A stretch of 64,000 nucleotides of DNA from Klebsiella pneumoniae (GTDB lineage: Bacteria; Myxococcota_A; UBA796; SXON01). The stretch spans positions 124,001-188,000 of the forward strand of contig CAMAXZ010000002.1 of the NCBI GenBank assembly GCA_945862325.1, in the 5' to 3' direction. The position numbers were made by a program, and so were the translations under genes. Under the pieces are notes generated by a model. It made no database searches, was not told where the DNA came from, and saw nothing but the letters and a program-made list of their open reading frames with translations. This document shows, in pieces, positions 42,415-52,745 of the stretch (positions within the stretch are counted from its first letter, which is position 1; the number at the start of each line of letters is the position of its first letter).

Positions 42415-43347
42415 CTACTCCTCGCCGTCGTCCGACGGCGCGGCCTTGCAGATCTCCACGCGGCGGTCCGCGCCTTCGCCTACGGACCGGGACGCGACGC
42501 CCGCGATCTCGGAGATCTCGACGTGTACGATACGCCGGTCGTAGCTGGACAACTCGCGACGGATCACCTGCGCCTCTCCGGTCTCGAGGACCTTCTGGGC
42601 GAGCTTGCGCGCGAGCTTGCGGAGCTCGCCTTCGTCGTTCCCGCGCCGCGGGCCGCGATCCCGGCGATCGTCGCGACGAGGGCCGCGGTCGTCACGACCA
42701 CGGCGATCGTCTCGGCCCGCGTCACGCGGGCGGTCGTCGGCGCCCGCGTCGCGCGGGCGGTCGTCGCGCGGGCGATCGTCACGCGGGCGGTCGTCGCGCG
42801 GGCGGTCGTCGCGCGAGCGGTCGTCGCGCGGGCGGTCGTCGCGCGGGCCGCGAAACTCACGGGGGCGATCGTCGCGATCGTCGCGCCCGCGATCGTCGCG
42901 CGGCTCGGAGCGGGCCACGTCGAACCGGAAGGACTGGTCGGGGAACTGGCCCACGAGCGCGCGTTCGAGCAAGTGCTGGATCGCGCGCAGGGTGGCGCCG
43001 CCACGGCCGACGAGGTGACGGCCCTCTTCGCCCACGTCCACGGTCACGACGACCGCACCGCCGCGAACCTCGGCGTTGATGCCGCCCGTACGCTCCATCG
43101 CGGCGAGGAGGCCCTTGGTCCACGCTTCGGCCGCGGCCACCGGGGCGACCGACGCCAGGTCCCGCGCCCACGCGAAGACGCGCACCGTGTCGGCGCCGAT
43201 GCCGGTGCCCGTGGGGCTGCGGAAGTGCGCCAGGTCGAGCTTGTGCTCGACGAAGTTGGCGGGCACGCCGAGTTGGGCGGCCGCGTCCTCGATCGCGGCG
43301 CGCAGGGTGCGGCCTTCGGCGATCACGTGATTGGCGGGGATGGACAT
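42415..43347 (-). CDS. jag: Jag/KhpB RNA-binding protein with RDD-rich insert
   Basis: A 310-residue Jag homologue. The Jag-N domain covers about 1-55 (MSIPANHVIAEGRTLRAAIEDAA), the KH domain about 90-145 (VGRGGATLRAIQHLLERAL), and the R3H domain about 245-300 (RKLARKLAQKVLETGEAQVI, RIVHVEISEIAGV). Between KH and R3H, about 85 residues are Arg/Asp repeats (RDDRPRDDRPR). Jag binds RNA and affects cell-wall growth in Firmicutes. Position between yidC and mnmE is conserved in many bacteria. Confidence 0.92.
   Translation of the reverse strand: MSIPANHVIAEGRTLRAAIEDAAAQLGVPANFVEHKLDLAHFRSPTGTGIGADTVRVFAWARDLASVAPVAAAEAWTKGLLAAMERTGGINAEVRGGAVVVTVDVGEEGRHLVGRGGATLRAIQHLLERALVGQFPDQSFRFDVARSEPRDDRGRDDRDDRPREFRGPRDDRPRDDRSRDDRPRDDRPRDDRPRDDRPRDAGADDRPRDAGRDDRRGRDDRGPRRDDRRDRGPRRGNDEGELRKLARKLAQKVLETGEAQVIRRELSSYDRRIVHVEISEIAGVASRSVGEGADRRVEICKAAPSDDGEE
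42721..42850 (-). repeat. 15-bp tandem repeats coding (DDRPR)n in jag
   Basis: Units close to GCGGGCGGTCGTCGC (plus strand) repeat with a 15-bp period about eight times, with small substitutions. Each unit encodes DDRPR or a variant, so copy number can change without frameshift. Confidence 0.8.
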
Positions 43348-43356
43348 GGGACTCCG

Positions 43357-44994
43357 TCAGTCGTGCAGTTCGATCGGCTTGATCGACCGCGTGTTGTACC
43401 ACTGCTGCGCGATGCTGAGCAGGGTGTTGAGGGCGTAGTACAGGGCGAGGCCCGACGGCAACCCGAACATGAACAGCGCGAAGACGAGCGGCATGATCCG
43501 CATCATCTGCTGTTGTGCGGGGTCCATCCCGGTCATCGGCGTGAGCTGTTGCTGGAGGATCATGCCGATGGCCATGATCGTCGGCAACACGCCGTACGGG
43601 TCGGGCGCGCTGAGGTCGCGCAAGTACAGGAAGTCCGCGTGGAACAGGTCCGGCGTGAACTGCAACCCCGTGTACAGCGCGAAGAACACCGGCATCTGGA
43701 CGAGCATCGGGAGGCAGCCGCCGAGCGGGTTCACCTTGTGCTTGGTGAACAGCGCGATCGTCTCGCGGTTGAGGGCTTCCTTGTCGTCCTTGAACCGCTC
43801 TTGCAGCTCCTTCAGCTTCGGCTGGATCGCCTGCATCATCTTCCCGCTGCGGAACGCCGTGGCGCTCAGGGGGTAGAACGCCAGGCGAATCGTGAAGGTC
43901 AGCAGGAGGATCGACACCCCCCAGTTTCCGACGCCGGCGTGGTAGATGTGGAGGATGAACAAGAGGATTTTCGCGAAAAAGCCGAACCAGCCGAGGTTCG
44001 CAGCGTCGCCGAGGTCCGACCCGAGCTGCTCGAGGCGCTCGACGTCCTTCGGACCGGTGAAGAGCCGCGCCTCCAACGTGACCGGCGCGCCGGGGGCGAT
44101 GCGATCGGGCCCGACGAGGAACGCCCCCGTCTGGCCACCGGGCAGCGGCGCCCACTCGAGCGTCGTCCAGCCCGCGCCATCGACCGGGGCGATGGCGGCG
44201 AGGTGATAGCGATCTTCGACGCCGAACCAGGATACTTTGCCGATCATCGGATCGCGCGCGCTCAAGCCCGTCGGCGACAGGAGCTGTTGGAGCGCGCCAT
44301 CGACCACCCCGGCGACGTGGGGGTTCATGTCGTAGGCGCCCGTGGGGTCGTCGAAGGTGCCGGCGATCCCGACCCAGAGCGGACCCTCGAGCGGGCGAGA
44401 CGCCTCGAAGCGCGCCGTGTACGACCACACGTCCACCGACTCCGTCGGCGCGAACCGCTGCTCGACCGAGAAGCCGTCGCTGGCGGTCCGCAGGACGAGC
44501 GCGTCGCCCTCCACGGTCGTCGTCCAGGTGCCCATCGTCGAGGCGCGGTGGCCGCGGCCCGCAAGGGCGAACCGGACGTCTTCGCCGAGGAGCTTCTGCT
44601 GACCCTGCTCGGGGCCGTACGGCACCCAGGGCCCGCGCGACGTGCCGGTGACGAGGTTCATGATCCAGGTCCACCACGGGGTCACCTGGATTGCAGCTTG
44701 CGTGTTCGGCAGGGTGATCTGCCGCAGACCGCCGCCGCAGCCGTCGGCCTCGAGGGCCGCCATGTCCGACGCGATGCTTCGCGGAGACGGGTCGCACGCC
44801 ACGGCCACCTCCGCCGGCGCTGGCGAGGGCACGGGGTCCGACGGCCTCGGCGCCGTGGGCGCTTCCGCCACGGGCGTGCCCGCGGCGGTGTCCGCGAGCT
44901 CGGGCGGGGGCAGGAAGAAGACCGACCAGACGTAGTAGATGATCAGGCAGAGGACGATGGCGAGCATCGCCCTGCGCTCGTTCGGGTCCTTCAC
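43357..44994 (-). CDS. yidC: Membrane protein insertase YidC
   Basis: A 545-residue Gram-negative-type YidC. The GTG at 44994 overlaps the yidD stop (GTGA). The first helix MLAIVLCLIIYYVWSVFF precedes a 300-residue periplasmic beta domain. The conserved insertase core is NWGVSILLLTFTIRLAFYPLSA, KLKELQERFKDDKEALNRETIALF, LGGCLPMLVQMPVFFALYTGL, and the last helices PLVFALFMFGLPSGLALYY. It inserts membrane proteins alone or with SecYEG. Confidence 0.95.
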   Translation of the reverse strand: MKDPNERRAMLAIVLCLIIYYVWSVFFLPPPELADTAAGTPVAEAPTAPRPSDPVPSPAPAEVAVACDPSPRSIASDMAALEADGCGGGLRQITLPNTQAAIQVTPWWTWIMNLVTGTSRGPWVPYGPEQGQQKLLGEDVRFALAGRGHRASTMGTWTTTVEGDALVLRTASDGFSVEQRFAPTESVDVWSYTARFEASRPLEGPLWVGIAGTFDDPTGAYDMNPHVAGVVDGALQQLLSPTGLSARDPMIGKVSWFGVEDRYHLAAIAPVDGAGWTTLEWAPLPGGQTGAFLVGPDRIAPGAPVTLEARLFTGPKDVERLEQLGSDLGDAANLGWFGFFAKILLFILHIYHAGVGNWGVSILLLTFTIRLAFYPLSATAFRSGKMMQAIQPKLKELQERFKDDKEALNRETIALFTKHKVNPLGGCLPMLVQMPVFFALYTGLQFTPDLFHADFLYLRDLSAPDPYGVLPTIMAIGMILQQQLTPMTGMDPAQQQMMRIMPLVFALFMFGLPSGLALYYALNTLLSIAQQWYNTRSIKPIELHD

Positions 44995-45215
44995 GAGGCC
45001 TCCCGCAAGGGCACGGGGTCGAGGCCCCCGGGATGGAAGGGATGGCACTTGCAGATGCGCCGTACCCCCAGCCAGCTGCCGCGCCACGGGCCCCAGACCC
45101 GAATCGCCTCCGCGGTGTAGCGGCTGCAGGACGGGTAGAACCGGCACGAAGGAGGCATGAAGCGCGAGACCGTGAGCTGATACCCGCGGATCATCGACAA
45201 CAGGAACCACGTCAC
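44991..45215 (-). CDS. yidD: Membrane insertion efficiency factor YidD
   Basis: A 74-residue protein from GTG 45215, in a GTGA overlap with rnpA upstream and another with yidC downstream. Family signature: MIRGYQLTVSRFMPPSCRFYPSCSRY and GVRRICKCHPFHPGGLDPVP. YidD is a small amphipathic helper of YidC. Confidence 0.95.
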   Translation of the reverse strand: MTWFLLSMIRGYQLTVSRFMPPSCRFYPSCSRYTAEAIRVWGPWRGSWLGVRRICKCHPFHPGGLDPVPLREAS

Positions 45216-45568
45216 GGCCGGACCCTCGAGAACATGGTGGCGACCTCGCCGCGCAGCGCCTCGTAGCCCGCCGACGCGGACTCCGCGCGCGCGATGATCA
45301 CCACGTCCCACGGGCCGCCCGGAGGCGCTCCGACGGCACGCACGGCCTCGCGAAGCCAACGCTTGACGCGGTTGCGAATCACGGCGATGCCCACCTTCCG
45401 GCTGACCGTCAACCCGACGCGCGTGAGCGCGCCCTCGCCGCGTCCGACCAGAAGGAGGAGCGTGGACGAGCGGATCTTTCGTCCGCCCGACTGCACCCGC
45501 TCGTAGTCGGCGCGCCGCGTGAGGCGGCCTGGGCGACCGGAGACGCGTTCAGCTTCGCTTGGTTGCAA
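45212..45568 (-). CDS. rnpA: Ribonuclease P protein component
   Basis: A 118-residue protein. The best start is TTG 45568, within the last codons of rpmH, so the two genes overlap by 20 bp in different frames. Family residues: [17 protein letters not shown], and the RNR motif [18 protein letters not shown]. It supports 5' processing of tRNA precursors. No ATG or GTG suits the N-terminus downstream of TTG. Confidence 0.92.
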   Translation of the reverse strand: MQPSEAERVSGRPGRLTRRADYERVQSGGRKIRSSTLLLLVGRGEGALTRVGLTVSRKVGIAVIRNRVKRWLREAVRAVGAPPGGPWDVVIIARAESASAGYEALRGEVATMFSRVRP

Positions 45569-45713
45569 TGGTGACGACGAGGCGCTTCCGGCCCTTCGCG
45601 CGACGGCGCGAGAGCGTGGCGCGGCCTCCGGCCGTCTCCATGCGGGCCCGGAAGCCGTGGGTGCGCTTCCGCCGGATGTTGTGGGGCTGATACGTACGCT
45701 TCGGCTTGCTCAT
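45549..45713 (-). CDS. rpmH: Ribosomal protein L34
   Basis: A 54-residue L34 from ATG 45713: [20 protein letters not shown], then the conserved R-x-R-x2-T-x-GG region [25 protein letters not shown]. Length is slightly above the usual 44-47 because of the C-terminal VVTIATKRS. The last codons overlap the rnpA start. Confidence 0.96.
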   Translation of the reverse strand: MSKPKRTYQPHNIRRKRTHGFRARMETAGGRATLSRRRAKGRKRLVVTIATKRS

Positions 45714-45820
45714 TTCGACCTCGTGCCTTGCAGGGACGCGTGCCGGACGACCACGGCGCGATCGCGGGCCCTCGGCACGGCAGCGCCGGCTAACCCTGAG
45801 CCAGAAGAAAGGCAACCCCG

Positions 45821-45850
45821 AACATACCGGATCTTCGTAGACGATCCAAC
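45821..45850 (-). promoter_or_regulatory. Candidate rpmH promoter
   Basis: Reading leftward, TTGGAT (45850-45845) and TATGTT (45826-45821) are separated by 18 bp. This would give a leader of about 100 nt before rpmH ATG 45713. Confidence 0.4.
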
Positions 45851-45913
45851 ATCAAGGCGCACTTTGGAATGATCTCGCGACGACGTGTCGCGGACTTGCA
45901 GGATCCGGCGGCT

Positions 45914-45942
45914 TGAGACTTCTCGGCCTCTGCGGTACACCT
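45914..45942 (+). promoter_or_regulatory. Candidate dnaA promoter
   Basis: TTGAGA at 45914-45919 and TACACC at 45937-45942 are spaced by 17 bp. The -35 matches five of six bases and the -10 is weak. The transcript would start about 65 nt before dnaA GTG 46015. Confidence 0.45.
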
Positions 45943-46014
45943 TCGAGCGGGCAGCGAGCACGTCGGGCAGCCCTCGGGTCAAGCAAGCGCACCGGTCGGT
46001 GCGAGGGGACGCAC

Positions 46015-47331
46015 GTGTCGGCGGATACCGAGTTTGAGCAGTTTTTGGCGCTTCTGGAGGCTCGAATCGGCGGCAGCGAGATGGACGTGTGGATTCGACC
46101 CGCGCTCCACCTCGCCAGCATCGAGGGGTCGCGCGTGCGCCTGCGCGTCTCGGGGCGGTACGGCTACTCTTGGATCCGCGACAACTTCCTCGGCGACATC
46201 AACACGGCGTGGTCGGAGGTGCTCGGCCGGCCGGTCGAAGTCGACTTCGACGTGGACGGCGCTGCGCCGGCCCCCGAAGTACCCGCCGCGCCCGCCGCGC
46301 GGCGAGCGGTGACCCACCTCGACAAGCGCATGACGTTCGACACGTTCGTCGTGGGCAAGTGCAACGAGTTCGCCAACGCCGCGGCGCTCGCCGTCGCCGA
46401 CGCGCCCGGGCGGACCCACAACCCGCTGTTCATCTGGGGCGAGACCGGCCTCGGCAAGACGCACCTCGTGCACGCCATCGGCAACCAGGTCGCGGCGCGG
46501 TTCGGCGACGCCGGCGTGTACTACTGCACCGCCGAACAGTTCTTCGGTTCGATGGTGCGGGCGCTCCAGAATCGGTCGATCACCGAGTTCCGCGAGCGTT
46601 TCCGCACCCAGGTCGACCTGCTGCTGCTCGACGACGTGCAATTCATCGCGGGACGGGATCGTACGGAGGAAGAGCTCTTCCACGTGTTCGAGGCCATGAA
46701 GAACGAGGGCAAGCAGATCGTGTTCACGGCCGACGAAGCGCCGCGCGACATCGGGAAGCTCGAGCCGCGGCTCCGGACCCGCTTCGAGGGCGGGCTGCTC
46801 GTCGACGTCGCCCCGCCCGACCCCGAGACGATGATGGCCATCCTCGCGTCGAAGGCGGTCGCGATGCGGCTAGACATCCCGCCGGACGTCCAGTACTGCA
46901 TCGCCCAGCGCGTCCGAAACAGCGTGCGGGAGCTCGAGGGCGTGCTCAACCGCCTCAACGCGATGCAGTCGTTCTACAACGAGCCGATCACCCTCCGCTT
47001 CGTGCAGGACCGCCTGAGCGACCTGGTCCCGCCCAAGGCCCCGCCGCCGAACACCGACGTCATCATCCAGCGCGTCGCCGACCACTTCTCCATCCGCGCG
47101 GCGGACATCAAGGGCGATCGTCGGCCGAAGAACATCGCCTACCCGCGACAGGTGGCGATGTTCCTCACGCGCCGCCTGACGAACCTCTCGTTCCCGGAGA
47201 TCGGGCGCGAGTTCAACCGCGACAACTCCACGGTGCAGCACGGCGTGAAGAAAGTCGAAGAGATCATCGAGACGAACCCGAACGCGCGCGCCGAGCTCGA
47301 GCTCCTGGAGCGCCTGTGCCGCGGCCTCTGA
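46015..47331 (+). CDS. dnaA: Chromosomal replication initiator DnaA
   Basis: A 438-residue DnaA from GTG 46015. Domain I (about 1-75) is EFEQFLALLEARIGGSEMDVWI; domain II is a very short Ala/Pro linker (PAPEVPAAPAARR). The AAA+ domain starts TFDTFVVGKCNEFANAAAL with Walker A WGETGLGKTHLVHAIG and Walker B LLLLDDVQFIAG. Domain IV carries the DnaA-box-binding signature REFNRDNSTVQHGVKKVEE. The position next to rpmH and dnaN is the classic origin arrangement. Confidence 0.97.
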   Translation: MSADTEFEQFLALLEARIGGSEMDVWIRPALHLASIEGSRVRLRVSGRYGYSWIRDNFLGDINTAWSEVLGRPVEVDFDVDGAAPAPEVPAAPAARRAVTHLDKRMTFDTFVVGKCNEFANAAALAVADAPGRTHNPLFIWGETGLGKTHLVHAIGNQVAARFGDAGVYYCTAEQFFGSMVRALQNRSITEFRERFRTQVDLLLLDDVQFIAGRDRTEEELFHVFEAMKNEGKQIVFTADEAPRDIGKLEPRLRTRFEGGLLVDVAPPDPETMMAILASKAVAMRLDIPPDVQYCIAQRVRNSVRELEGVLNRLNAMQSFYNEPITLRFVQDRLSDLVPPKAPPPNTDVIIQRVADHFSIRAADIKGDRRPKNIAYPRQVAMFLTRRLTNLSFPEIGREFNRDNSTVQHGVKKVEEIIETNPNARAELELLERLCRGL

Positions 47332-47461
47332 GCGTCGTCACCCCGCCGTGGCCTATGGACAACCCGGGGGACAAGTCGGAGGATATCCAGCGGATGTCCG
47401 ATCGACGCCCGGAGGACGAATCGGGCGCCCGGGCCCAGCCTCTGCGGCGCGGCGCCCGACC

Positions 47462-47470
47462 GGTGGATAA
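47462..47470 (-). promoter_or_regulatory. DnaA box, 8/9
   Basis: GGTGGATAA, complement TTATCCACC, differs from TTATCCACA only at the last base. Confidence 0.7.
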
Positions 47471-47542
47471 GCCCGAGCTCATCCACGCGCGCTCCTGAGC
47501 TTGTCCCCGTGAGCCTCAGGCCGCAAACCTCCAAAAAACGCT

Positions 47543-47560
47543 CAATCCACAATATCCACA
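47543..47560 (+). promoter_or_regulatory. Two abutting DnaA-box-like 9-mers
   Basis: CAATCCACA (47543-47551, 7/9) and ATATCCACA (47552-47560, 8/9) follow each other directly in the same orientation, at the start of the AT-rich part. Confidence 0.65.
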
Positions 47561-47570
47561 CCCATAGAAG

Positions 47571-47590
47571 AAGATCGAGAGATCGATCTT
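47571..47590 (+). promoter_or_regulatory. Perfect hairpin with GAGA tetraloop before dnaN
   Basis: AAGATCGA (47571-47578) and TCGATCTT (47583-47590) form an 8-bp perfect stem around GAGA, a GNRA-type loop, followed by TT. It ends 15 nt before dnaN ATG 47606. It may limit read-through from dnaA, act as operator, or be part of oriC; GATC occurs five times between 47573 and 47602. Confidence 0.55.
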
Positions 47591-47605
47591 TTGGATCGAG
47601 ATCAA

Positions 47606-48718
47606 ATGGACTTCCTCATCCAGCGTGACGAGCTCCTCCGCGCCCTCAACCGCGCCGTGGCCATCGTCGACAAGCGCCCGGCGAACGCGATCCTGGCGTG
47701 CGTGCTCGTGCAGGCCACGACCACGGGCGTCCGGTTCGTGGCCACCGACAAGACCATCACCTTTCTGGGCGACTTCGACGCGAACGTGCGCACCCCCGGC
47801 GAAGCGGCGGTCGACGCGACGAACTTCTTCCAGACCGCGCGCGTCCTGCCGGCGGGCGCCGTTCACGTGCGCCTCGTCGACGGGCAGCGCATCGAGGTGC
47901 GCGCGGGCACGGCGTACTTCAAGCTGAACGCCTTCCCCGGGGTGGACTTCCCCGTCACCCCGCCGCTCGATCAGTCCCGCTCGATCCGGCTCGCGACGGC
48001 CGACCTTCGGCGCCTGATCAAGCAGACCCTGTTCTCGGTGGCGCCGGACGACAACCGGTACGGGCTCAACGGCGCGCACGTCGAGGATGTCGCCGGCGAC
48101 AAGCCGATGGTGCGCTTCGTGAGCACCGACGGCAACCGTTTGTCGTGGTCGCAGGCCCCCTACCAGGGCGATCTCGCGGTCGGGCGCAAGATGTTGCTGC
48201 CGCGCAAGGCCCTCGCCGAGATGGCAAAGCTCGTCGAGGGGCGGGACGACGAGGTCGAGCTGGCCTTCGGTGAGCGCGCGGCGCTCGCGTCGCTGCCGGG
48301 CGTGCAGCTGCACATGCGGCTCCTGGAAGCGGACTTCCCCGACTACCGGCAGGTGCTCCCGTCGAGCTGGAAGCGCCGCGTGGTGGTGGAGCGCGAGGCC
48401 TTCGTCGAGGCTCTTCGCTGCGTGTCGGTGTTCGCGGCCGATGCCGCCCACTCGGTCAAGTTCGCCTTCAACGCGGACGGCATCGTGCTCACCGCCCGCA
48501 AGGCCGACGCTGGCGACGCCCGCGAGGAGCTCGCCGCCGACCTCACCGGCGAAGCGATCGTCATGGGGCTCAACGCGCGGTTCGTGCAGGACGTCCTGGA
48601 TTCTCTCCCGGACGGCCGCCTGACCCTCGAGCTCGGGGAGACCCTCTCGCCGTGCATCGTGCGGGCGCAGGAAGAGTCGAACGCGCTCTTCGTGATCATG
48701 CCCCTGCGCCTGGACTGA
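47606..48718 (+). CDS. dnaN: DNA polymerase III beta sliding clamp
   Basis: A 370-residue clamp. I chose ATG 47606 (MDFLIQRDELLRALNRAVAIVDKRP), as a TTG 15 bp upstream would include the hairpin base. Three clamp repeats are evident; FSVAPDDNRYGLNGAHVE and VRFVSTDGNRLSWSQ are domain 2 landmarks, and the C-terminus NALFVIMPLRLD matches the family's final peptide-binding segment. Confidence 0.96.
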   Translation: MDFLIQRDELLRALNRAVAIVDKRPANAILACVLVQATTTGVRFVATDKTITFLGDFDANVRTPGEAAVDATNFFQTARVLPAGAVHVRLVDGQRIEVRAGTAYFKLNAFPGVDFPVTPPLDQSRSIRLATADLRRLIKQTLFSVAPDDNRYGLNGAHVEDVAGDKPMVRFVSTDGNRLSWSQAPYQGDLAVGRKMLLPRKALAEMAKLVEGRDDEVELAFGERAALASLPGVQLHMRLLEADFPDYRQVLPSSWKRRVVVEREAFVEALRCVSVFAADAAHSVKFAFNADGIVLTARKADAGDAREELAADLTGEAIVMGLNARFVQDVLDSLPDGRLTLELGETLSPCIVRAQEESNALFVIMPLRLD

Positions 48719-48725
48719 CGGGCGC

Positions 48726-49811
48726 GTGCACCTCACGCGCCTGCGCACCGTCGGGTTTAGAAACCTGTCCGGCGACGCGCTCGACGTCGATGCGCCCCTC
48801 GTGGCGTTCGTCGGGGGCAATGGGCAAGGAAAGACGAACCTCCTCGAAGCGGTCGGGGTCCTGGGCACCCTGAAGAGCTTCCGCACCTCTCGCGTCGCCG
48901 AGGTCATTCGCCACGGCGACGATCGCGCGGACGTCGAGGGGGTCGGCGAGAGCGAGGGGTTCACGCGCACGTGGCGCTGGAGCTTCGGTGAGGGCGCGCG
49001 CGGACTCCGCCGGGACGATCGCGTGGTCGACGCGCTCGCGTGGCTGCGCAGCCTCCGCGCGACGACGTTCGCGCCGGCCGACACCGCGCTCGTGCGCGGG
49101 GAGCCGGCGCTGCGTCGGGCTCTCCTCGACCGCGCGGTGATGACGATCCGCCCGGACTACCTCGGTCCTGCGCGTGATCTGCGGCGCATCCTCGAGCACA
49201 AGTCGGCGCTTCTGCGCGCCTCGGGCGACGACGCTGCGCTCGACGTGCTCGACGAGCAGCTGGTGGCCGTCGGGGCGCGCGTGTCGGTCGCCCGATCGGC
49301 GGCCGTTCGGAGGCTCCGGCCGCTCTTCCAGACGATCTACGCGGATCTCTCGGATGGGGAGTCGGCGGACGTCGCCTACGAGTGTTCGCTCGGCGACCCG
49401 CACGACGCGTTGTTCGAGGCCGAGTTCGCCGCTCGACTCGCGCGGGCGCGTCGGCAGGAGCGTGCGTTGCGACGGCCCCTGGCCGGGCCGCAGCGCGACG
49501 ATGTGGCGTTCCTGGTTCGCGGCGCGCCCGCCCGGGCGTTCGCCTCGCAGGGACAGGCGCGATCGGTCGTGCTCGCCTGGAAGCTCGCCGAGCTCGCCGT
49601 CGCGCGCGAAGACGGCGAAGCGCCCATGTTTTTGTTGGACGACCTCGGCAGCGAGCTGGATCCGGATCGCACCGCGCGCCTCGTTCGGCACGTTCGTGGC
49701 TTCGGCGCTCAGGTCTTCCTGACGACCACGGACGCGCGATTCCTCCCGGAGGGGGCCGCGGCGCGCGTGTACACCGTCGTCGGAGGGGCCGTGCGCGCGG
49801 TCGAGGCGTGA
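48726..49811 (+). CDS. recF: Recombination protein RecF
   Basis: A 361-residue ATPase from GTG 48726. Walker A is VGGNGQGKTNLLEAV; the ABC signature is FASQGQARSVVLAWKLAEL; Walker B is MFLLDDLGSELD. The D-loop and switch His equivalents follow. RecF loads RecA at gaps via RecOR. dnaN ends 7 bp upstream. Confidence 0.95.
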   Translation: MHLTRLRTVGFRNLSGDALDVDAPLVAFVGGNGQGKTNLLEAVGVLGTLKSFRTSRVAEVIRHGDDRADVEGVGESEGFTRTWRWSFGEGARGLRRDDRVVDALAWLRSLRATTFAPADTALVRGEPALRRALLDRAVMTIRPDYLGPARDLRRILEHKSALLRASGDDAALDVLDEQLVAVGARVSVARSAAVRRLRPLFQTIYADLSDGESADVAYECSLGDPHDALFEAEFAARLARARRQERALRRPLAGPQRDDVAFLVRGAPARAFASQGQARSVVLAWKLAELAVAREDGEAPMFLLDDLGSELDPDRTARLVRHVRGFGAQVFLTTTDARFLPEGAAARVYTVVGGAVRAVEA

Positions 49812-50221
49812 CCGGCGCGTCGATGGGTGTCCCGGTGCGCCTTCGCTGGGCCGCGGCGTCCCTGGTGGTCGTGGCCGCTGGGCTGGCCTCCCGGCACCCC
49901 ATGGCGCCGTCAGCCGTGCGCGCCTGGGCGGGCGACGTGCTCTACGCAGTGATGGCGTGGTGCCTCGTCGGGGTCGTCGCGCCCGGGGCGTCAGCCGGCG
50001 CCCGGGCGATCGCGGCCCTGGTGTTCTGTTGGAGCGTCGAGGTCTCCCAGCTCGTCGGGTGGGCGCCGCTCGACGCCGTGCGGGCGCATCGGGTCGGCGC
50101 GCTGGTGCTCGGTCGTGGATTCTTGTGGTCCGACATCGCGCTCTACGCCGTCGGCATCGTGAGCTGCCTGGCGTTCGAGCTGCTTCGGACACGTCCGACC
50201 GGGCCCGGCCCGTTCCGATGA
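49808..50221 (+). CDS. DUF2809 membrane protein
   Basis: A 137-residue protein from GTG 49808, in a GTGA overlap with recF. It has four hydrophobic segments and the family landmarks SAVRAWAGDVLYAVMAWCLVG, FCWSVEVSQLV, and DAVRAHRVGALVLGRGFLWSDIALYAVGI. Function is unknown. Its presence inside the dnaA-gyrB block is uncommon. Confidence 0.82.
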   Translation: MTGASMGVPVRLRWAAASLVVVAAGLASRHPMAPSAVRAWAGDVLYAVMAWCLVGVVAPGASAGARAIAALVFCWSVEVSQLVGWAPLDAVRAHRVGALVLGRGFLWSDIALYAVGIVSCLAFELLRTRPTGPGPFR

Positions 50222-50322
50222 ACCGTGTTAGGGTGTCGGGTCGCCGGCGCCGTGCGCGAGCCGAATCCGCGCCGCTGGCGCGAGGTCGGCCGTGGGCCCG
50301 AGCGAGCAGGAGCTCCCGGTAG

Positions 50323-52731
<2,409 letters not shown>

Positions 52732-52745
52732 CGCCGGAGCGCCGC

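Larger units (their letters stand above)
45714..46014. other. Divergent rpmH-dnaA intergenic region
   Basis: These 301 bp hold no convincing ORF and no clear DnaA box. Both listed promoter candidates lie here; GAGGGGA at 46003-46009 is the dnaA ribosome binding site. Confidence 0.7.
47332..47605. other. Probable oriC (dnaA-dnaN intergenic region)
   Basis: This 274-bp non-coding gap has the best DnaA-box-like 9-mers found in the window, in both orientations, plus weaker ones (TATGGACAA at 47354-47362, TCATCCACG at 47479-47487). From about 47531 to 47605 the composition turns AT-rich (runs such as CCAAAAAACG, CACAATATCC, GATCTTTTGG) in an otherwise GC-rich genome, as expected for the unwinding element. 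Location beside dnaA supports it. Confidence 0.7.

Noticed and set aside
42721..42850. Tandem 15-mers considered as iterons or CRISPR
   Set aside because: They are in frame in jag and encode DDRPR; no unique spacers.
42046..45120. A 1024-codon plus-strand open frame across mnmE, jag and yidC
   Set aside because: It spans three recognisable opposite-strand genes and has no domain; a GC artefact.
45714..46014. rpmH-dnaA gap as oriC
   Set aside because: No DnaA-box-like 9-mers with two or fewer mismatches were noticed, and it is less AT-rich than the dnaA-dnaN gap.
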